Shown here in pieces: positions 54,401 to 60,400 of a DNA stretch of 64,000 nucleotides (its first letter is position 1; each line of letters starts with the position of its first letter). This DNA comes from Siphonodentalium dalli (taxonomy: Eukaryota; Mollusca; Scaphopoda; Gadilida; Siphonodentaliidae). A program made the translations under genes and the position numbers. The stretch is from NCBI GenBank assembly GCA_032622095.1, contig CP136064.1, positions 109,976,004-110,040,003 on the forward strand, in the 5' to 3' direction. The notes under the pieces were generated by a model. It worked only from the letters and a program-made list of their open reading frames with translations. It was not told where the DNA came from and did no database searches.

Positions 54401-57400
54401 TGCCTTGCGATCGTATAACAGCACCGATAGGTTTGGTGTAAAGCAGGTATAGAATTGGTCCCAGAACAGAACCCTGGGGCAGGCCAAAATCAAGATTGTA
54501 ATACTTTGATAACAGATTGCCAATTTGTATTCTCTGTTGACGACCAGTTAGGTAAGAAACGAACCACTGTAGGACAGTACCGGAAATGCCGAATGATCTT
54601 TCAAGTCGATGTAGCAGAATTTGGTGATCAATCGTGTCGAACGCTGCGCTAAGGTCTAACAAACACAGAATAGAAACGAGACCTTCATCAGACGCAACAA
54701 GAAGATCAGATGTTATTTTCAGCATCGCGGTCTCAGTGCTATGCCCTGTGCGATAAGCAGACTGGAAAGGTTCCCATAGTTTATTATTATTGAGGCGCAT
54801 TTTGAGTTGAAACAGAACAATTTTCTCCAAGACTTTTGATATAAACTGCAGGTTAGAGACTGGTCTGTAGTGATTTAGAGTATCAGGATCGAGACCCGAT
54901 TTTTTCAAGAGAGGAATCACAATTGCTTCTTTACAACAGGTGGAACCAAACCACTAAAAAGTGACGCATTAATCAAGTTGGTCAATGGCTCTATCATGAA
55001 GTCGATATGTTTAATTATGAGGTCTGTAGGTATTGGATCCAGACTGCACGATTTAGGTGAAGACGAAAGAATAATTTTCCTAACGTGGTCGCACGTCACT
55101 TCCTCGAATTTACTGATTGAAGTTCCAGTGAATGATTCAAACTCAGGTTGGACGTTGCTCTTGTCGAGAATAGATCTTAAATTATGGATTTTATTAATGA
55201 AAGTCACCGAATGCATCAGGCAATTCCGAATCTTGTACGTTGGTAGGTAAGACTGGCTTAGATTTCTTCCCATTCAGCTCGTTGACAATTGAATAGAGTG
55301 TTTTTGATGATTTGGAGCTCGTGATTTTGGAGTTATTACAAGCGTTTCTGGTTAGTGTGTCTACTTAATTAGACTTTTCAATGAAAATTTGGCGATGAAT
55401 TGTGAGTCTAGATTTGCGCCATCTTCGCTCGGCCTGTCTACACTCTACTTTCGCTTCCCTGATTGCGTCTGAAAACCAGGGGACGACGGGTCGACTGGAA
55501 ACAGTCCGCGTAACCGATGGTGCATGTTCGTCCAGAATGGAGCGGAGATTCAAAAACCATTCCAATGGAGTTTTTTTGGGGGTGCTGTAAATACTACTAA
55601 CAATGTCTCCAGCAAATTCCGTGTAGAAATCGTTCTCTTTGCACATGGTGGGCACGCGATATCCATTTTAAATGATATAACATGATGATCAGAGAAAGCA
55701 ACATCACTAACGGTGAGATCCTGGATGAGCGGATCACTGTCGCGCGTGATAACCCAGTCGAGAATGTGATTGTGCCTGTGCGTCCGCGAAGACACAAGTT
55801 GTTTCATGTCAGAATCGTGTATCAGAAACTTTAAAGTGCCAACGGCTGTGTTAGTGTTAGAATCATAGTGGAAATTGAAGTCCCCAAGTATGATGAGCTG
55901 GAGTTGGTATCCTACATATTTATCAATCAGGTCCGTGAAATCAGAAATGAAAGTTGCAGTTTTTAGTTCATTCTTCTTGTTTGGTGGCGGGCGGTATATA
56001 CATAAGAAACATGTAGTGCGTCCAGAGACTGTAGCTGTGACTTCAAAGAGTTCGAACGATTTGAAATCAGTTATCTTGCAGCCTTTAACACGTATGGAAT
56101 CACGGTGAAGTAATCCTATGCCGCCACCCACCTCGGAGGGCATGAAAGAAACTGGTATCCCGGTGGGTTGTAGTACCGACTTGTTACACCGAGTTATCAT
56201 AATTATCCGATTGTCGTTGCTTACGGTTGACCGGTCATACAATTCATGCATGTCACGGCCGCGGTGACAAGGTGACGAACATACGTTGGCAACACATGAA
56301 TAATTACATTACCGAATATACGGTATTTTTAGTTTTTATTCGGTACGGTAAATCGGTATTACGCTGATACCAATACCGCACGGTAAATACCGAGTACCGC
56401 CCATCTCTACGGACGGACAAGCTGATACCAGTATACCCCCCACAACTCGTTGCGGGGGGTATAAATAATAATAAAAGAAACAAAATACAATATTGCAGAC
56501 TGAAGATTAAAAGGAGTTTGATCGAGTAACAAGTGCGATAAACGAGTAATTATTTCAGGTCTTTCTTTGCAATTAGTCCGGTGCCATTCCACACTTGGCC
56601 TTAAACATAATTAACAGCACTTTGGATTTTACCTTTTGTTTAATCGGCAGCCAGTGGAGGTGACGTAACACTGGTGTTATATGGTCGAATTTCCTGGTGC
56701 TAGAAATCAACCTGGCAGCAGAGTTAAACACACTTTGTAGTTTGTCTGTTAGCGTGCTTGCGACCTGTGATATAGGATGTGAACCAGTCAAGAACGGTGC
56801 CTGTAATACCAGCACCCTTCAGAATTTCAATAAGGTAATTGTGGTTGATGGTGTGGAATGCGGCTGATAAATCCAACAAAACAAGTATAACAGCTTTGCG
56901 GTTCCCTATAGCAACCGTGATGTCGTTTTTGATTTTCAGAAGTGCCGTCTCCGTCGAATGGAATTTTCGGTATGCAGACTGATATTTTTCACAGAAATTA
57001 TGTTTAAGAAGATGTGCATTAAGTTTCTTTGAAACAATTTTCTCAATCAACTTGGAGAGAAATGACAGATTGGAAACGAGATTATTATTTTTAAGCATAG
57101 GACTTACTAAAGCTACCTTGTACGCATCAGGAAAAACACCAGATTTGAGTGATGAATTTACAATATCAGTCAGCACAGGAACGAGTTGATCTGCGCAAGT
57201 CTTCACTAGATTTGTCGGAACTGGGTCAAGCGTGCATTATTTATTTGCGCACCCCATCACTGTTTGTCTAACATCATCGGCTTTTACATGTTCAAATGAT
57301 GTCCATACTGCATCCTTGTTAGGTTTTTTTCAAAACTGGTCCAGTAACACGCGTATGGTCTGTTTCTAAAATTTGTAGCTGGATCTTGTGTATTTTGTCC

Positions 57401-60400
57401 TGGAAAAAGATACCAAGCCGTTCTGCGACGTCAGATGGTGCCCCAGAAGGAAATACACTTTTACGCTCCCTTCCAAGGAGGGTAGATACTATTCTAAACA
57501 GAGCCTTTGTATCCTTTGCATTTTTAGTCACTAAATTGATGTAAAAGGGGGGGGGGGTATCTGCGATACGGTAACATGGAGGTAGAAGCTCTGCATTAAT
57601 CACCGAGTCAATAGACGTCGCTGTTAATCAAGTCTCTGTTATGAGCAACATATCAAGAGAATGTGAAATTATGAAGTCATGAATAAGCGTTGTTTTGTTA
57701 CACAATGATCGCGGATTCAACAGACACACATTCAGTCCAGACTGTTGATGGTGTCTGAACAACAGTTAGGTTACTTCTATTGACTCCCCTTTCTTGTAGA
57801 ATGTGACCTGTTATTACACCCACTGATCAAAGGTTTCATGCGTCATTCGCCTCCGAGTCTGCCTCGGCGTGTCCGTTTGCGTGTGTTGATCCCTAAATTA
57901 GATAATATACTCTTGGGAAGTATTTTTATTGGTTCTATTGATAGACGCCTGAGTTCAGTTGGAGTGTACCTCGGGTCAGTACAAAATGGTCGTTTTCAGG
58001 CATAGTCATTATTGAACTGTTTACATACAATTTCAGTCCACACCTTCAGGACAGTGGGGTCTCCTTCCAATAAATCACCTTACAGCTGTCACAGTTTGTC
58101 GGTATCACCCACTGATATAGCACAATGCACATAGAATTGATTCCATTGATCCAATTACACAATGAAGGTTGTACAGAAGCGATCGATAATCGAAGCGAGC
58201 TTGGGGTGTTGACAATATGTGAACACTGCTCACCCACTGTGTGTAGTTGAAGTTGAAAAAATGTCAAGAAAACCATGCAAAATCCAGCAAATCCTTTCAT
58301 TATTCGAGACTTCTTCAGCATCAATGTATTCGGTGTCCACCACTCCACCAATTAATCAAAACCAAAATCCATACAGATGAAGAGAGTGCTAAGGAAAACC
58401 TAGATACCGTAAGAAATATGAGGTAAATCAGAAGAAACGTATTTTACTTATTGCTTTGGATGGCAGTCTGTGAAAGGGTTAATTATTTCTAAACCAATCA
58501 ACCAATCGATACCAAAAAATATACAGGTGAGGCATATGCCATCATAAACCTGCATATAAAATATGAACACAATCGGACAAAAAATACTTAAGTTATGGCA
58601 TTGCATAGAACATGACCATGTATGGATGGAAAGTGTTAATAATTTCTAAACCAATAAACCAATCGATACCAAAAACTATACAGGTGAGGGGTGTGTCATC
58701 GTAAATATGCACATGAAATTTGAACACGATCCGATAAAAATTACTTGAGTAATCAAATCGGATAGCAAGTGTCTATGGACAGACGGACGGATGGACAAAC
58801 GACAGATGGTTGATCCGGACGTCAGCATTATGTGTACCATACATGGTATGGGTACACATAAACACACTTGAGTAATCGTGTCGGATAGCAAGTGTCACGG
58901 CAGACAGACGGTTAGACAGACAGACGGACGACGGATGGTTGATCTTGACGTTGGCATTATGTGTACCATACATAGTATGGGTACACATAAAAACATAAAT
59001 TGATCTGTCTTTGTCTTCTTTAATATTTGTTTCAACATTAGTGTCATGTTTCCGTTTTGACATTATCTGATTCACAGATTCGAAGCGATTTTAATAACGA
59101 GCAATATATTTTGTCGCTCCTGCTTCACATGTGACGAAAAAAGGAAATCACTTTGTGCATGCGTACTTCACTTAAGATCTATGTCGTAACAGTGAGGTAA
59201 AATCAATGTTTTTGATTCTTGGGTATTCTAATCAAGAGCCATGAAAACATGACCAATTTGAGCCTGACTGGTGTAGCCACTAGAGTATAACATACCCGCT
59301 TCTGATTTGGTGCCATAATCCACATACTGAACATTCCCATCAACATCATAATCTAATCCAACAGCCATGTAGCCATCAGATAATGATTCATAATACCTCT
59401 TCCATTCCTCCTCTGTAAAGAAAAGATAAAGTTTCATGTCAAAAATTTCATTTTATCACCCAAGGTCATGAAAACATGAAATATGTGTAAACTATTATTT
59501 TGATGTCAATTTCTCATCTAGTTACCTTGGAAAATCAGCGATTCTGCCAATAATATTAATGATCATCTGGACATTACTCAGGAATAATCCCGGGTATTTT
59601 GGGGAAAGAGTCCAGGCCTCCTGCAACTGGGGAGAAAACCGTGTTGTAGAGGCTAAAATTGGACTTCATGATAATGAATACCCCTGATACCCCAAAGATG
59701 AGAAAGAACTTGTGTCCAGCTAAGAGTCTTATTTTGTTATTTTTTGGTTCAAATTTAACATGGCAGCATTGCCGCAGCAAGATTTAGATATTTTTTTTAA
59801 TTTGTTTGTCTATGTTTTTTTTATTTGCTACCTGCTTATAAACCATGCACTGTTACCTTTGATCAAAGGTAGTGATGAACAGATAAACTGGAACGGAATC
59901 AGAATTTACAGATATTTGGATTATCTGTTTATAATCGGCATTGGCAACAGAATTTATTTATTATTTGGTCCCTTCTAATACTAAGTAAACATTCGTGAAA
60001 TTTTTAACTGCGCTGGCCCACCTGGGTTGGATAACCACTTGGTATGTAAATATATTATAATAAACTCTAAAGACAAATAAACCACATATAATTCAGTAAG
60101 TAAAATAAAATATCATATTACCACTATCTGTGGTATCAAACTGAAATTCAACTCTCCAAGTCTGATATGAAACTGAAATAATGTGTAAAATAAATGTAGA
60201 ACATGCCTGTTCTCTAATCTATAAACATGTCTCTGGCACAAAGTTACTAATACTATAAAAGACAAAAGTGCTAATCTACAGTGTTACCTATCCAATTATT
60301 TCACTTGTGAAATAATGAGATATTATTTATTTATATGCGCTATTCTACAACCATTTAGTTATTGTTAATATTAAAATGATCCATCTAACCACATACACTG

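Larger units (their letters stand above)
53430..56260 (-). mobile_element. L2/CR1-type LINE, nearly full ORF2, frame-shifted
   Basis: The minus strand carries an APE-type endonuclease part, a linker, a full RT and a 3' UTR with GCGCTATATAAATA and a (TTA)n tail at 53430-53460, the L2-type tail. The start of the endonuclease is missing, so it is 5' truncated. It sits between the piggyBac-like element and the right end of the hAT-like shell. Sequence next to its 5' end (56170-56260) has a short relative at 7450-7510. Confidence 0.88.
48871..56409. mobile_element. hAT-like shell, 7.5 kb, filled by later insertions
   Basis: The terminal repeats TAGAGATGGGCGGTA are identical over 15 bp at both ends, with subterminal CGGTATCGGTA-type repeats next to each. 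CGGACGGA flanks both sides (48863-48870 and 56410-56417). The target is itself rich in ggac repeats, so the 8-bp match alone is weaker than usual. The continuity of the split target element supports it. Only about 95 bp at the left and 150 bp at the right belong clearly to the shell. Confidence 0.75.
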
